Positions 33,239 to 41,621 of a DNA stretch of 64,000 bases are shown here, piece by piece. This DNA comes from Gammaproteobacteria bacterium (GTDB lineage: Bacteria; Pseudomonadota; Gammaproteobacteria; Steroidobacterales; Woeseiaceae). The stretch lies in contig JAADHU010000069.1 of NCBI GenBank assembly GCA_013151645.1, positions 153,088 to 217,087 on the forward strand, in the 5' to 3' direction. Position 1 is the stretch's first letter. Each line of letters starts with the position of its first letter. The notes under the pieces were generated by a model. The model saw only the letters and a program-made list of their open reading frames with translations, made no database searches and was not told the DNA's origin. The position numbers and the translations under genes were made by a program.

Positions 33239-34522
33239 ATGAGCTTATTTCACCGCATCGTGCTCCTGCTGGTCGCCGTCGTTGCGATGGGCCCGCCGCC
33301 GGCCCTGGCTGAAAGTCAGCCAAACATTGTGCTGATTCTGTCCGATTACATGGGTTATCACGACAGTGAGCCGTATGGCGCCACCGACGTACGTACGCCG
33401 CAGCTGAGCCGTCTCGCGTCCGAGGGTATCAGGATGACAAACTTCTATGCCGCTGCGCCGGTATGCGGGCCTGCACGGGCGGCCCTTTATACCGGCCAGT
33501 ACCCGGCCAGGGTCGGTTTCGAGACAAATATTCGTTCGGCAGCGGATGGCTTGAGTTCCTCAATCCCTTCGTTGCCGCGATGGTTTCACGATGCGGGATA
33601 TCGCACGGCACTGTTCGGCAAGTGGCATCTGGGCTCTGCGCCTGACTTCACCCCCAATGCCCACGGTTTTGATGAGTTTTTCGGCCACCATCAATGGACG
33701 ATCGGTTACTACAACCACCAAACCGAGCAGGGAGAGCCGGGCCTGTATGAAAATGACCACTTGGTAGAGCGTGACGGTTACCTGACGGATTTGCTGACCG
33801 ACGCCGCCGTGGATTTTATCGGCCGCAACCAGGATCGCCCGTTTTTCCTGACCCTGTCCTATAACGCCGCGTTGCCACCCTATCAGCCGCCGGGGTTGCC
33901 CGAGTCCGCATGGGATGATGGCTGGGATGTGAACAAGGCCACCCGTGAGGACTACGTGAGCATGGTGGAGCGCATGGACGAGGGCATCGGCGAAGTCCTC
34001 GATGCTCTCGACGAACATGAACTCACCGAAAAGACGCTGGTCATTTATCTCTACGATCACGGTGGCCGACACCTGGTGAATTCCGCGCCCTTGTTCCACG
34101 GATTTGCAACCCTTTGGGAGGGCGGGATTCGTATCCCGCTGATCATGCGTTTGCCCGGCCGAATCGCCGCGAATGCGGTCTCGGAATCACCGGGTATTGC
34201 GATGGATATCACCGCGACGATTCTCGACGTCGCCGGAATCGAGGCCGGTCGCGGTGCAATTGACGGTATCAGCCTGCTGCGCGCGACGGCCGACCCAGCG
34301 GTGAGACCGCTTTACTGGCGCGCGAATCTTTACAACTTCGGCGAACAACGAGCCATTCGTGATGGCCGTTACAAGTATCTCGAAGACGGCAACACGCAAT
34401 TCCTGTTTGATATTGACGACGACAGCGGTGAACGGAACAATATTTTCGCGCAATACCCGGGCGAAGTGAATCGACTACGAGCGTTGCTCGGGGATTGGGA
34501 AGACAGTCTGCCGAACGATTAA
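33239..34522 (+). CDS. Type I sulfatase, exported
   Basis: Sulfate-ester hydrolase of the alkaline-phosphatase superfamily. The ATG at 33239 gives a signal peptide (FHRIVLLLVAVVAMGPPPAL, then AES). The mature N-terminus carries the calcium-site region NIVLILSDYMGYHDSEPYGA. The first aspartate of the usual DD pair is replaced by serine. Next is the formylglycine motif CGPARAALYTG with C76 as the residue to be oxidised. Further family elements are FGKWHLGSAPDFTP-type sequence, FFLTLSYNAALPPYQPP, and the LYDHGGRHL segment in place of the usual SDNG. Length 427 aa. No maturation enzyme is in the window. Sugar-sulfate substrate unknown. Confidence 0.88.
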   Translation: MSLFHRIVLLLVAVVAMGPPPALAESQPNIVLILSDYMGYHDSEPYGATDVRTPQLSRLASEGIRMTNFYAAAPVCGPARAALYTGQYPARVGFETNIRSAADGLSSSIPSLPRWFHDAGYRTALFGKWHLGSAPDFTPNAHGFDEFFGHHQWTIGYYNHQTEQGEPGLYENDHLVERDGYLTDLLTDAAVDFIGRNQDRPFFLTLSYNAALPPYQPPGLPESAWDDGWDVNKATREDYVSMVERMDEGIGEVLDALDEHELTEKTLVIYLYDHGGRHLVNSAPLFHGFATLWEGGIRIPLIMRLPGRIAANAVSESPGIAMDITATILDVAGIEAGRGAIDGISLLRATADPAVRPLYWRANLYNFGEQRAIRDGRYKYLEDGNTQFLFDIDDDSGERNNIFAQYPGEVNRLRALLGDWEDSLPND

Positions 34523-34621
34523 TGTCTTGCGCGCAAAGTGACGCCGCGGCGGCTGGCGAGGTGACACTTATCGGTTGAAGCTCTATGCTCGTGTCATGGT
34601 GCGCTATGCCCGGGAGACGAA

Positions 34622-35839
34622 ATGACTGTCCGACCCATTATTGTGCTGGCCTTGCTGCCTTTCGTGCTACTGGCCTGTGGTGGCGGAGGCGCGCCGACGA
34701 CGCCGAACCCGTTGCCGCCCCCTGTTCCGCCGCCACCACCGCCTGCGCCGAACGCGGCAGTTCAGCCGGTCTTCACGCAGGTTTCTTTCACGTTTCCACT
34801 TGCGATGCTGCAGGCACCCGGCGATGTCAGTCTTTGGTATATCGTCGAGCAGCGAGGCGTTGTCCGTATGTTTGATAACGATGCGAACGTGGTCTCAAGT
34901 AGCGTGTATCTCGATATCTCCGCCCGAGTGGACTCCAGCGCGAATGAGGCCGGGCTACTCGGCATGGCTTTCCACCCCGATTTTCAGAACAACGGACAGG
35001 TGTTTCTGTCTTATACGCGAGGCGGTCCGCTGACCTCCGTTATCGCACGCTTTACGGTCGATGCGAATACCGGCCTTCCGGACCCCGGTTCGGAGTTTGT
35101 CATTCTTACGGTGCCGCAGCCGTTCGACAATCACAACGGCGGAAATATTGCGTTCGGACCGGACGGTTACCTCTACATAGGATTCGGTGACGGTGGCGGT
35201 GGAGGCGATCCGGATGAGAACGGCCAGGACACCAATAATTTTCTGGGCGCCATCGTCCGCGTTGACGTCGATGGCGCATCTCCGTACGCAATTCCCGGTG
35301 ACAATCCGTTCGCGGCAAACACCAATTGCATGGCGGGTTTTGGCACCATGGATTGCCCGGAAATTTATGCGTGGGGGCTCAGAAATCCCTGGCGCTTTAG
35401 CTTCGACCTGCAAAACGGTGATCTTTGGGCCGCGGACGTCGGCCAGGACGCGTGGGAAGAAGTCGACCGCGTCGAACTCGGCCTGAACTATGGTTGGGAT
35501 GAACGGGAAGGCGCGCATTGTTTCGAGCCGGCAAACGGTTGCTCAACGAACAACGTGGACCCGATCACCGAATACGATCACAGCGTCGGCCAGTCAATTA
35601 CCGGCGGGTTCGTGTACCGCGGTTCCAGTATCCCGGCCTTGCAGGGTATCTATGTCTTTGGCGATTTCATCAGCGGTCGGATATGGGGCATTCCGGCCGA
35701 CAGTCAGCAGGGCGTGCTTCCCGATGAACTGATGGACACGTCCCTCGGGATTGTGTCATTCGCACAGTCTGCGGACGGCGAAATCTATGTTATCGACTAT
35801 GGAGCGGGCGACATTTATCAAATCGTAACGCCACCGTGA
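34622..35839 (+). CDS. PQQ-dependent sugar (glucose/sorbosone) dehydrogenase-like lipoprotein
   Basis: Six-bladed propeller protein of the soluble aldose dehydrogenase family (GSDH), oxidising sugars or other alcohols with pyrroloquinoline quinone. A signal peptide ends in a lipobox LLACGGGG near residue 19, followed by a proline-rich spacer (PLPPPVPPPPPPAPN) that likely tethers the domain. The catalytic region shows SLWYIVEQRGVVRMF and NEAGLLGMAFHPDFQNNGQV. It also has FDNHNGGNIAFGPDGYLYIG, IYAWGLRNPWRFSFD and GLNYGWDEREGAHC. Length 405. Its 3' end overlaps the next convergent gene by 22 bases. It may act with the neighbouring sulfatase on polysaccharide-derived sugars; that is inference. 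Confidence 0.85.
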   Translation: MTVRPIIVLALLPFVLLACGGGGAPTTPNPLPPPVPPPPPPAPNAAVQPVFTQVSFTFPLAMLQAPGDVSLWYIVEQRGVVRMFDNDANVVSSSVYLDISARVDSSANEAGLLGMAFHPDFQNNGQVFLSYTRGGPLTSVIARFTVDANTGLPDPGSEFVILTVPQPFDNHNGGNIAFGPDGYLYIGFGDGGGGGDPDENGQDTNNFLGAIVRVDVDGASPYAIPGDNPFAANTNCMAGFGTMDCPEIYAWGLRNPWRFSFDLQNGDLWAADVGQDAWEEVDRVELGLNYGWDEREGAHCFEPANGCSTNNVDPITEYDHSVGQSITGGFVYRGSSIPALQGIYVFGDFISGRIWGIPADSQQGVLPDELMDTSLGIVSFAQSADGEIYVIDYGAGDIYQIVTPP

Positions 35840-36261
35840 GCAGGATGCAGGCGGTCGGGTAACAGAAATTGCTGCCGCGCCAGTGGACAAGCAAGCCGGG
35901 CGCGGGTGTAGTAGTGCGATAGGAGGGTTCTTGCTTCGCTGAACAAGTCCGGATTATCGGTCTTGAACGTTGGCCAGTCGCTCGATGCGTCGTGTCGACA
36001 TCGTTCGGCAATGACGATCATGAAAAACCAGGTGATGGTCTCGTGATATTTGCCGGGAACCCCCAGCTTTTTGGTCAGGCGGCGCAGCGCGGCCGTGTAT
36101 CGCCGGATGCTATCCAGTAAGTCGGTTTCCTGCAGGTACGACCAGGCGATGAAGAGGTGGGCCTCGTGGGAAAACGCCTCGGCGTTGACATCAGCGGCTT
36201 CGAATGCGGCGATGCTCAGCTCGTCGAACACGCTAGCGGGGTCCGAGGGTGCATTAGTCAC
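35818..36261 (-). CDS. Hypothetical helical protein, second gene of a two-gene unit
   Basis: No family recognised. The 147-residue frame is helix-rich and soluble, with a tryptophan/tyrosine-rich centre: HEAHLFIAWSYLQETDLLDS and KKLGVPGKYHETITWFFMIV. A histidine-rich pattern (H32, H35, later H-E-T) might indicate a metal site but this is speculative. Its start overlaps the stop of the upstream gene by four bases (ATGA arrangement), so the two are translated together. The 3' end overlaps the sugar dehydrogenase gene by 22 bases on the other strand. Confidence 0.65.
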   Translation of the reverse strand: MTNAPSDPASVFDELSIAAFEAADVNAEAFSHEAHLFIAWSYLQETDLLDSIRRYTAALRRLTKKLGVPGKYHETITWFFMIVIAERCRHDASSDWPTFKTDNPDLFSEARTLLSHYYTRARLACPLARQQFLLPDRLHPAHGGVTI

Positions 36262-36509
36262 GCGTCGTTCTCGGCCAACTTGTGGCTGTCAGCCGCCGTC
36301 AAATCGCAGCGATAAACTCGCTTGAGATCAGCGATGGTCTTGAGCGTTTCTTCGGAAAAGGGCGTCTTACCCTCGAACGTGTGCAATACGATCCCTTCCA
36401 GAAGGTCGCCGAGGGACATATCGCCGTATTCCGCCAGGCCTTTCAGGACCTTGAGCAGGGATTTTTCGATGCGGACGCCGGTTTGGGTTCTTTGTACGAA
36501 GGTGGGCAT
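36258..36509 (-). CDS. Small ribbon-helix-helix-like hypothetical protein
   Basis: An 83-residue protein preceded by a good AGGA site. The first 45 residues (TGVRIEKSLLKVLKGLAEYG, then MSLGDLLEGIVLHTFEG) have the strand-helix-helix rhythm of RHH/CopG-type proteins, though the match is loose. The rest (EETLKTIADLKRVYRCDLTA) forms another helix. It is coupled to the following helical protein by a four-base overlap. The pair has the shape of an antitoxin-plus-partner operon, but the partner shows no toxin signature, so I leave function open. Confidence 0.6.
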   Translation of the reverse strand: MPTFVQRTQTGVRIEKSLLKVLKGLAEYGDMSLGDLLEGIVLHTFEGKTPFSEETLKTIADLKRVYRCDLTAADSHKLAENDA

Positions 36510-36643
36510 AAAACATCCTTTCCTGCGTGAATGTTATGAAGGTACCGTGGTAACAATACACCATTGTAGGTGAATTCGCCATTTCAGCGTTGCCGTCGGT
36601 TCCGACCCGCGTTCCCCGCCATGCCATGGCAATCTAAGGGAAG

Positions 36644-37084
36644 TCAGTCGATTGGCTTTGAGCGTGTTTCCTTCAAACGCCCGCGCCGGGTTTTCGCGTC
36701 AATGCGCCTCTGCCGGGCTTTTTTCGAAAGCCGGGTTTTCTTCCTGGGTTTTTCCCGGTGCAAGCCTGTTTGCAATAGTTCGATCAGCCGATCAAGCGCG
36801 TCCTGTCGATTCTTGTCCTGACTTCGATAGCGCTGTGATTTGATGACGATCACCCCGTCTTTGGATATTCGGCGGTCGCGCAGGCTAAGCAAACGCGTCC
36901 GCTGCTCGTCATCAAAGGCGGTCGACGTGGCGATATCAAAGCGAAGGTGAATGGCGGTCGACACTTTATTGACGTTTTGGCCGCCAGCGCCCTGCGCGCG
37001 TATCGCATGCAGGGCGATTTCCGACAAAGGCACACAAAGCTTGTCGCTTACGCGAAGGGAGTGATCGTGTTCCATTGCTTCCAC
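36644..37084 (-). CDS. arfB: Alternative ribosome-rescue factor / peptidyl-tRNA hydrolase ArfB (YaeJ)
   Basis: Stop-codon-independent peptidyl-tRNA hydrolase that releases nascent chains from stalled ribosomes. The catalytic GGQ is in IRAQGAGGQNVNKVSTAIHL, near residues 30-35. The RF-1 domain runs to about residue 105. The C-terminal tail is strongly basic (REKPRKKTRLSKKARQRRID, then AKTRRGR), as ArfB needs to enter the empty mRNA channel. Length 146 (or 143 from the second ATG at 37075) is standard. Its start lies inside the 3' end of the PHP gene upstream, a 28-37-base overlap, so the two are co-transcribed. Confidence 0.93.
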   Translation of the reverse strand: MEAMEHDHSLRVSDKLCVPLSEIALHAIRAQGAGGQNVNKVSTAIHLRFDIATSTAFDDEQRTRLLSLRDRRISKDGVIVIKSQRYRSQDKNRQDALDRLIELLQTGLHREKPRKKTRLSKKARQRRIDAKTRRGRLKETRSKPID

Positions 37085-37881
37085 ACGGGTGTAACGCCGG
37101 CCGGCAGCGTCGGAAACTGTCCCAGCTCGGACCAGCGCCGGTCAGGGTTATGAAAATCGGATCCGCAGGATGCCGACAATTCATGATCGTTCGACAGTTC
37201 GGCGAGTTTTTTGGTCACGTCGGGCCGTTGCGACCCGTTGACGACTTCAAGGGCTTCGCCACCTGCCGCGCAGAAATCGAGCACGAGTTCGCGCAATTTC
37301 GTTGCCGTCAGTTTGTAATGCGCCGGATGGGCAAGGACCGCCGTACCGCCCGATTCCCTGATCCAATGGATGACCTTTGTGAGCGAGGGCCAGACGTGAC
37401 GAACGTCGCCGGCTTTGCCATTGCCAAGGTACTTGCGGAATGCGGCCGACATATCCTTGCTGTGGCCGTGCTCGACAAGAGCCCGGGCGAAGTGCGGTCG
37501 CCCGATGGTGCCATCGCCGGCAATTTGAGTGGCGGCCGGGAAAAGATTCGGCATTCCCAGTTTTTTCAGGCGCATCCCGATCTGCTCTGCACGCTCCAAT
37601 CGGGCCTGTTGCTGTGATTCAATTCCCGCCTGTATGGCCGGGTGACTCAGGTCGAGATTGAGGCCGACGACATGAATGCCGATTTTCATCCAGCGTGTGG
37701 ATAGCTCAATACCGGGAATGATTGTCAGATCAGTCGTCGGCAGAAAGCGGTACGCCTTCGCCGTATCGTGGTCGGTAATTGCGAGATGGGTTATGCCCTT
37801 TTCCAGGGCGCGCTCGACCAGTTCCGCCGGGCTCAGTGAACCGTCCGATAAATTGGTATGCGTATGCAGATCAGGTCTCAT
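37048..37881 (-). CDS. rnm: PHP-domain phosphoesterase, RNase AM-like
   Basis: Metal-dependent PHP phosphoesterase of the TrpH/YciV family. The Escherichia coli member trims 5' ends of rRNA and degrades short oligonucleotides. Metal-binding motifs are DLHTHTNLSDGSLSP at the N-terminus, ITDHDTAKAY, the GIELSTRW turn, LAHPAHYKL and CGSDFHNPDR. Length 277 is typical. It overlaps arfB at its 3' end; both act on RNA or ribosomes, so joint expression makes sense though it is not proof. A near-300-base gap precedes it. Confidence 0.85.
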   Translation of the reverse strand: MRPDLHTHTNLSDGSLSPAELVERALEKGITHLAITDHDTAKAYRFLPTTDLTIIPGIELSTRWMKIGIHVVGLNLDLSHPAIQAGIESQQQARLERAEQIGMRLKKLGMPNLFPAATQIAGDGTIGRPHFARALVEHGHSKDMSAAFRKYLGNGKAGDVRHVWPSLTKVIHWIRESGGTAVLAHPAHYKLTATKLRELVLDFCAAGGEALEVVNGSQRPDVTKKLAELSNDHELSASCGSDFHNPDRRWSELGQFPTLPAGVTPVWKQWNTITPFA

Positions 37882-38221
37882 GACAAGCGATTTCGGCCAG
37901 CGAACAGGTCCGTCACTAGCGATGCGGAATGAAGTGGTGATGACATCGTTCCATTATAACTCAAGCGCCACGAACCCGGAGTTGGCGGATACACGTTCGC
38001 TGTTCTGCGGTGCCCACAACAAAACCCGCAGCCGAATATCTCACCCAAGCGTAGTTCGAAAAGAGACCGGATTTGTTATCCAAAAAATTTAGCAGTACAT
38101 TGGTTCAAGTCTCGAAGGAAACGAAAAGACAACATTTAGCGATCGTCGGAAAACGATAAATCGATGCCGGAAATACCGAAGCCTGCATGGCAGGGGTCTT
38201 GGAAAACCAGGAGTTAAAGAT
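37882..38221. other. Intergenic region, nothing clear
   Basis: About 340 bases, becoming visibly AT-richer toward the VOC gene. A short hairpin-like CCTGCATGGCAGG lies near 38183-38195. I see no gene or known RNA. Confidence 0.4.
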
Positions 38222-38617
38222 ATGGTGAAATTCGGATATACGATTCACTATGTTTCGAATGTCGATAAAGCGCTGTTATTTTTTGAAAAAGCGTTCGGTA
38301 TGAAGCGAAAATTCATGACTGACGAAAAAGACTACGGCGAGCTTGACACAGGTGAAACGGTATTGTCTTTTGCCTCGCATGAATTGGGGAAGTCAAACTT
38401 TCACGGTGGGTACGTTAGTGCCTCTGAATCGAAAGAACCGCTGGGCGTTGAAATTGCGCTAATTACTGACGATGTAGCCTCGGCTCATAGTAATGCGATT
38501 GAATCCGGTGCTGTCGAGCTGAAGGCGCCTGCTTCAAAACCTTGGGGGCAAGTAGTTTCTTACGTACGGTGTCCTTCTGGTGTTTTGCTTGAACTGTGCA
38601 CACCCATTGGCGGCTGA
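38222..38617 (+). CDS. VOC (glyoxalase/bleomycin-resistance) superfamily protein
   Basis: A 131-residue vicinal-oxygen-chelate protein, two beta-alpha-beta-beta-beta units. An AGGAG site lies eight bases before the ATG. Characteristic pieces: KFGYTIHYVSNVDKALLFFE with the first metal ligand H, MTDEKDYGELDTGETVLSFA, and the closing KPWGQVVSYVRCPSGVLLEL with the terminal glutamate ligand. These proteins include lyases, dioxygenases and resistance proteins; this one cannot be assigned. The gene is clearly more AT-rich than its neighbours, with many AAA/TTT codons, which suggests recent acquisition. It stands alone. Confidence 0.85.
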   Translation: MVKFGYTIHYVSNVDKALLFFEKAFGMKRKFMTDEKDYGELDTGETVLSFASHELGKSNFHGGYVSASESKEPLGVEIALITDDVASAHSNAIESGAVELKAPASKPWGQVVSYVRCPSGVLLELCTPIGG

Positions 38618-38687
38618 TTGAGAAATTTCAGGCTTGGAAAAGGCGGTAAATTCCGCGTTATCAGCGATGTAATGTTTTCGATTTCTA

Positions 38688-39026
38688 ATGATTGATCTGA
38701 TTTCGCTAGCGTCGACCGGGCTGGCGTTTTTTGTCGTTGCCGTTTCGCCAGGACCGGCGAATATTTCGAATGCGACGATCGCTATGAACCATGGAAGGAA
38801 GGCCAGTCTGATCTATGGCCTCGGTTTGTCGTGTGGCTTGGTATTCCGGGGTTTGATTGCGGCCAGTGGAATGGGAGCTGTACTTCGCAGCTCATTGCTG
38901 TTTTCCATTGGAGGCATGATGCGCAGCTATCGTCGCTTTCGCCATCGCATCAACGGGGTTGTTGCGATACTGTTCACTGCGGGCGGCTTCGGTCTGATCC
39001 GTTCAGCATTCACCCGATCATACTGA
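38688..39026 (+). pseudogene. LysE/RhtB-family exporter with internal deletion
   Basis: The first ~85 residues are a good LysE/RhtB amino-acid exporter start: FFVVAVSPGPANISNATIAM, NHGRKASLIYGLGLSCGLVF, GLIAASGMGAVL. The last ~30 (RSYRRFRHRINGVVAILFTA, GGFGLIRSAF) match the usual C-terminal end of the same family. The normal middle, roughly 90 residues including helices 3-5, is missing although the frame is kept. At 112 residues against about 205 expected, this is best read as an inactivated gene with one clean internal deletion. Confidence 0.75.
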
Positions 39027-39264
39027 ATCCAGGTCCCGTTTTCCTGGAGGCGGGTTTATCACACCAATGGTTCGATCTGGCGTAAAGTCCGCTGTCACAA
39101 CAATGTTCGTGGTCAGGAAAAGATGAATTTTAACGATCAATCGAAAGGCAACGCACGACAATCTCATGCGTCGGGACCGCGAAATGCGCGCGGCTTCCGC
39201 AGCGCGGCCGCAAGGCAGCTATTTTCCGCCGGCAATTTGAGCCTCTAATGGAGAGTGTGAAGAT

Positions 39265-40491
39265 GTGGGCCTTTCGAAACGAGCGGATATTGGTGCGATG
39301 ATAGTTCGTAACCTGGTCATTCTGTTTTTCTGTCAGCTTATTTCCGCCACCGGGGCATTCGTTATTATCATGCTCGGTGGAATCATTGGTTCGTCGCTGA
39401 CTGACGCGCAGGCCCTGGCGACACTGCCGGTGTCTCTTATGGTGGTAACGACCGCCATCACCGCGATTCCGGCGACAACACTAATGCGACGTATCGGGCG
39501 CAAAGCCGGCTCGCTGATCTCGTCCTTGACGGCGGTGTCGGCCGCGTTGCTCATGGCTTACGCGATTGCGCACGAGCATTTCATCTTATTCATCGTTTCT
39601 ACTGCGATGTTCGGCATTAACATGGCGTTCACGCAGCAGTATCGATTTGCAGCGGTCGAGAGTGCCCCGCCGAAACATGCCGGCCGGGCGATTTCGCTGG
39701 TACTCCTCGGGGCGATCGGGGGTGCCATGCTGGGTCCCGAATTGGTGACGCGCGGCGAGTACTGGGTCGAAAATGTGCAGTACGTCGGGGCATTGTACGC
39801 CGTGGCCGCGCTGTTCGGTGTCCAGGCGCTGTTGTTCATGGCGCTTTCGCCTTTGCGCCTCGAGGCGCAGGACGACGAGCACCAGGGAGCCCGTCCGTTG
39901 CGTGAGATTGTCCGTCAGCCCGTATTCATCATGGCGGTACTTGGTGGCACGGTAGCCTATGGCACAATGACGTTGATCATGACTGCGACGCCGTTGAGTA
40001 TGAATGTCCATGACGGCTACTCACTGCAGGAGACTGCCAGCGTTATTCGCAGTCACGTACTGGCGATGTATGTGCCTTCCCTGATCTCCGGGTTCTTGAT
40101 TGAACGCGTCGGCACGGTAAAGATGATGGCCGCAGGTGCCGTGGCATTGTTTGCTGCGTGTGTGATTGGATTGCAGGGACATGACCTGGTTCACTATTGG
40201 TACACGCTGGTATTGCTCGGAGTCGGCTGGAATTTCCTCTATATCGGCGGTACTACGATGTTGACGTATACCTACACGCCGCAGGAGCGTTTTACGGCGC
40301 AAGGAGTGAATGAACTTGCCGTATTCGGTACCTCGGCGGCTGCCTCGCTACTTGCCGGTACGGTGATACATTTCTATGGCTGGTTCGCACTGGTAATCCT
40401 GCCGGCACCGGTACTGCTGCTGGTATTAATCGGTTTGTTCTTGGTAAGGCGCAATACGCTGGTACGAAGGCCGATCGCCAATATTGTCTGA
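39265..40491 (+). CDS. Major facilitator superfamily transporter
   Basis: Twelve-helix secondary transporter of 408 residues. It starts at a GTG with GGAGAG at useful spacing; an ATG at 39298 is an alternative. Family landmarks: TTLMRRIGRKAGSLISSLTA between helices 2 and 3, a membrane-dense pattern throughout, and a central cytoplasmic loop (SPLRLEAQDDEHQGARPLRE). The second half has LSMNVHDGYSLQETASVIRS, IGGTTMLTYTYTPQERFTAQ and GVNELAVFGTSAAASLLAGT. No substrate inference possible. The neighbouring gene is on the other strand with a shared terminator between. Confidence 0.85.
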   Translation: MGLSKRADIGAMIVRNLVILFFCQLISATGAFVIIMLGGIIGSSLTDAQALATLPVSLMVVTTAITAIPATTLMRRIGRKAGSLISSLTAVSAALLMAYAIAHEHFILFIVSTAMFGINMAFTQQYRFAAVESAPPKHAGRAISLVLLGAIGGAMLGPELVTRGEYWVENVQYVGALYAVAALFGVQALLFMALSPLRLEAQDDEHQGARPLREIVRQPVFIMAVLGGTVAYGTMTLIMTATPLSMNVHDGYSLQETASVIRSHVLAMYVPSLISGFLIERVGTVKMMAAGAVALFAACVIGLQGHDLVHYWYTLVLLGVGWNFLYIGGTTMLTYTYTPQERFTAQGVNELAVFGTSAAASLLAGTVIHFYGWFALVILPAPVLLLVLIGLFLVRRNTLVRRPIANIV

Positions 40492-40578
40492 AGGCGAGCT
40501 GGCAGCCTGAGGTTTTTTCAACGTGCACTAAACCGGAGTGGCCGGCACCGACGATGAATGCACCAACGTGAAATCAAG

Positions 40579-40610
40579 AAAGCCCGCCGCTCAAATGAGC
40601 GGCGGGCTTT
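40579..40610. terminator. Strong hairpin terminator between convergent genes
   Basis: A perfect 14-base stem (AAAGCCCGCCGCTC, loop AAAT, then its complement) lies between the end of the MFS gene and the end of the minus-strand outer-membrane protein gene. Runs of T follow on both strands (better on the minus side, TTTCTTGATTT), so it can stop transcription from both directions. Confidence 0.85.
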
Positions 40611-40631
40611 CAATTGAATCGAGAAATGCTC

Positions 40632-41294
40632 CTAGAAGAAGCTGAAATTCAGGCCGATCGAAATGACGGGCCAGGCTTTGTAGTTCCTGACTTCGTTTTC
40701 AAGTTGCTGACGCTCGGTTTCAAGTGCGGCAACAAATACCGGGTCGCTGGCCAGTAGCCCGTCGGAAATCAACGAAACCGCCGGCGAACCTTGCCAGAGA
40801 ACGCCAAAGTCCATATTGAGACCTACTTTGTTGAAGATGTCGAAATCAAAGCCGACGCCGAGGTAGGGTGAATTCTTGTCAAATGAAGTAACACTTGAAA
40901 GCGTGCCAACGTCGGCCGAGGTGTAAGTTACGCCACCGATATCGAACGATGGCGTATCCTGGCTGATCATGCGCAGTTCATTGTTATTGATGAACGCTCC
41001 GGCGGTCAGTCGCATTGGACTGGCCGGAAAACGAAAGTTGAAGGTCGCGTAATACGTATCCAGGCCCAGTGTTGCATCGTAGTTGATGCCGGCACGAGAG
41101 CCTGAGTCTTTATAGTCATAACGATTGGCGCCTGCCCGCAGGTCGAACCATGGCAGCGGGCGCCAGGTGGCCTCCAGGCCGATACCCAACGTTCCGGCCT
41201 TGGCGCCGAACCAGAGCGTGTCGTCCGCAACTGCAGTGCCCGCGACAGGGGCGGTCAGGAGAAGAAGACAGAAAGTTTTGCGTAATACGTTCAT
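40632..41294 (-). CDS. Predicted outer-membrane beta-barrel protein
   Basis: A 220-residue exported protein with signal peptide (MNVLRKTFCLLLLTAPVAGT, cleavage after AVAD). The mature part has regular alternating strands: FGAKAGTLGIGLEATWRPLP, FDLRAGANRYDYKD, YYATFNFRFP, MRLTAGAFINNNELRM, YLGVGFDFDIF and LNMDFGVLWQGSP. It ends VISIGLNFSFF, the terminal phenylalanine expected of BAM substrates. About eight to ten strands are visible. It is not OmpW or OmpA by motif, and its role is unknown. A CRP-like site lies 78 bases upstream of the start. Confidence 0.75.
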   Translation of the reverse strand: MNVLRKTFCLLLLTAPVAGTAVADDTLWFGAKAGTLGIGLEATWRPLPWFDLRAGANRYDYKDSGSRAGINYDATLGLDTYYATFNFRFPASPMRLTAGAFINNNELRMISQDTPSFDIGGVTYTSADVGTLSSVTSFDKNSPYLGVGFDFDIFNKVGLNMDFGVLWQGSPAVSLISDGLLASDPVFVAALETERQQLENEVRNYKAWPVISIGLNFSFF

Positions 41295-41621
41295 ATCGGT
41301 TCACCGACAGGTCAGTCAGGGCGGGTTTATCCACCGGAATGAGCAGCCTAAACGGAGTTCACACAGCCTGCTGTGAGCTTCATCACAGCGCGGCAATCTG
41401 CGGGAATGTGCGGGCGGTCGCTTTTTCGGGGCTTTCGGCCGAAAATGGGACGTCAGGTATCTGCGGTGCAGATCAACCAGCGGTTCGGGCATGAATACCC
41501 GGGCACGATTCAGAGCGAGGAGACCGATGACTCATCTTGAGATTTTGAACGACTCTGCGATGGGGTCCTTTGCCTGTTTGGCATCGTCGGTTTTCGGGAA
41601 AAGTCCCAGGGATGAACGCTT
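41295..41621. other. Divergent control region of outer-membrane protein and CoA-transferase genes
   Basis: A 327-base gap without a gene. It holds the CRP-like site at 41372-41387. A GTG at 41622 with AGGGA upstream starts the CoA-transferase. Nothing else recognised. Confidence 0.5.
41372..41387. promoter_or_regulatory. CRP/FNR-family binding site candidate
   Basis: TGTGAGCTTCATCACA is a perfect match to the TGTGA-N6-TCACA consensus of the cyclic-AMP receptor protein. It lies 78 bases before the outer-membrane protein start on the minus strand and 235 before the CoA-transferase on the plus strand, so the former is the likelier target. Confidence 0.65.
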
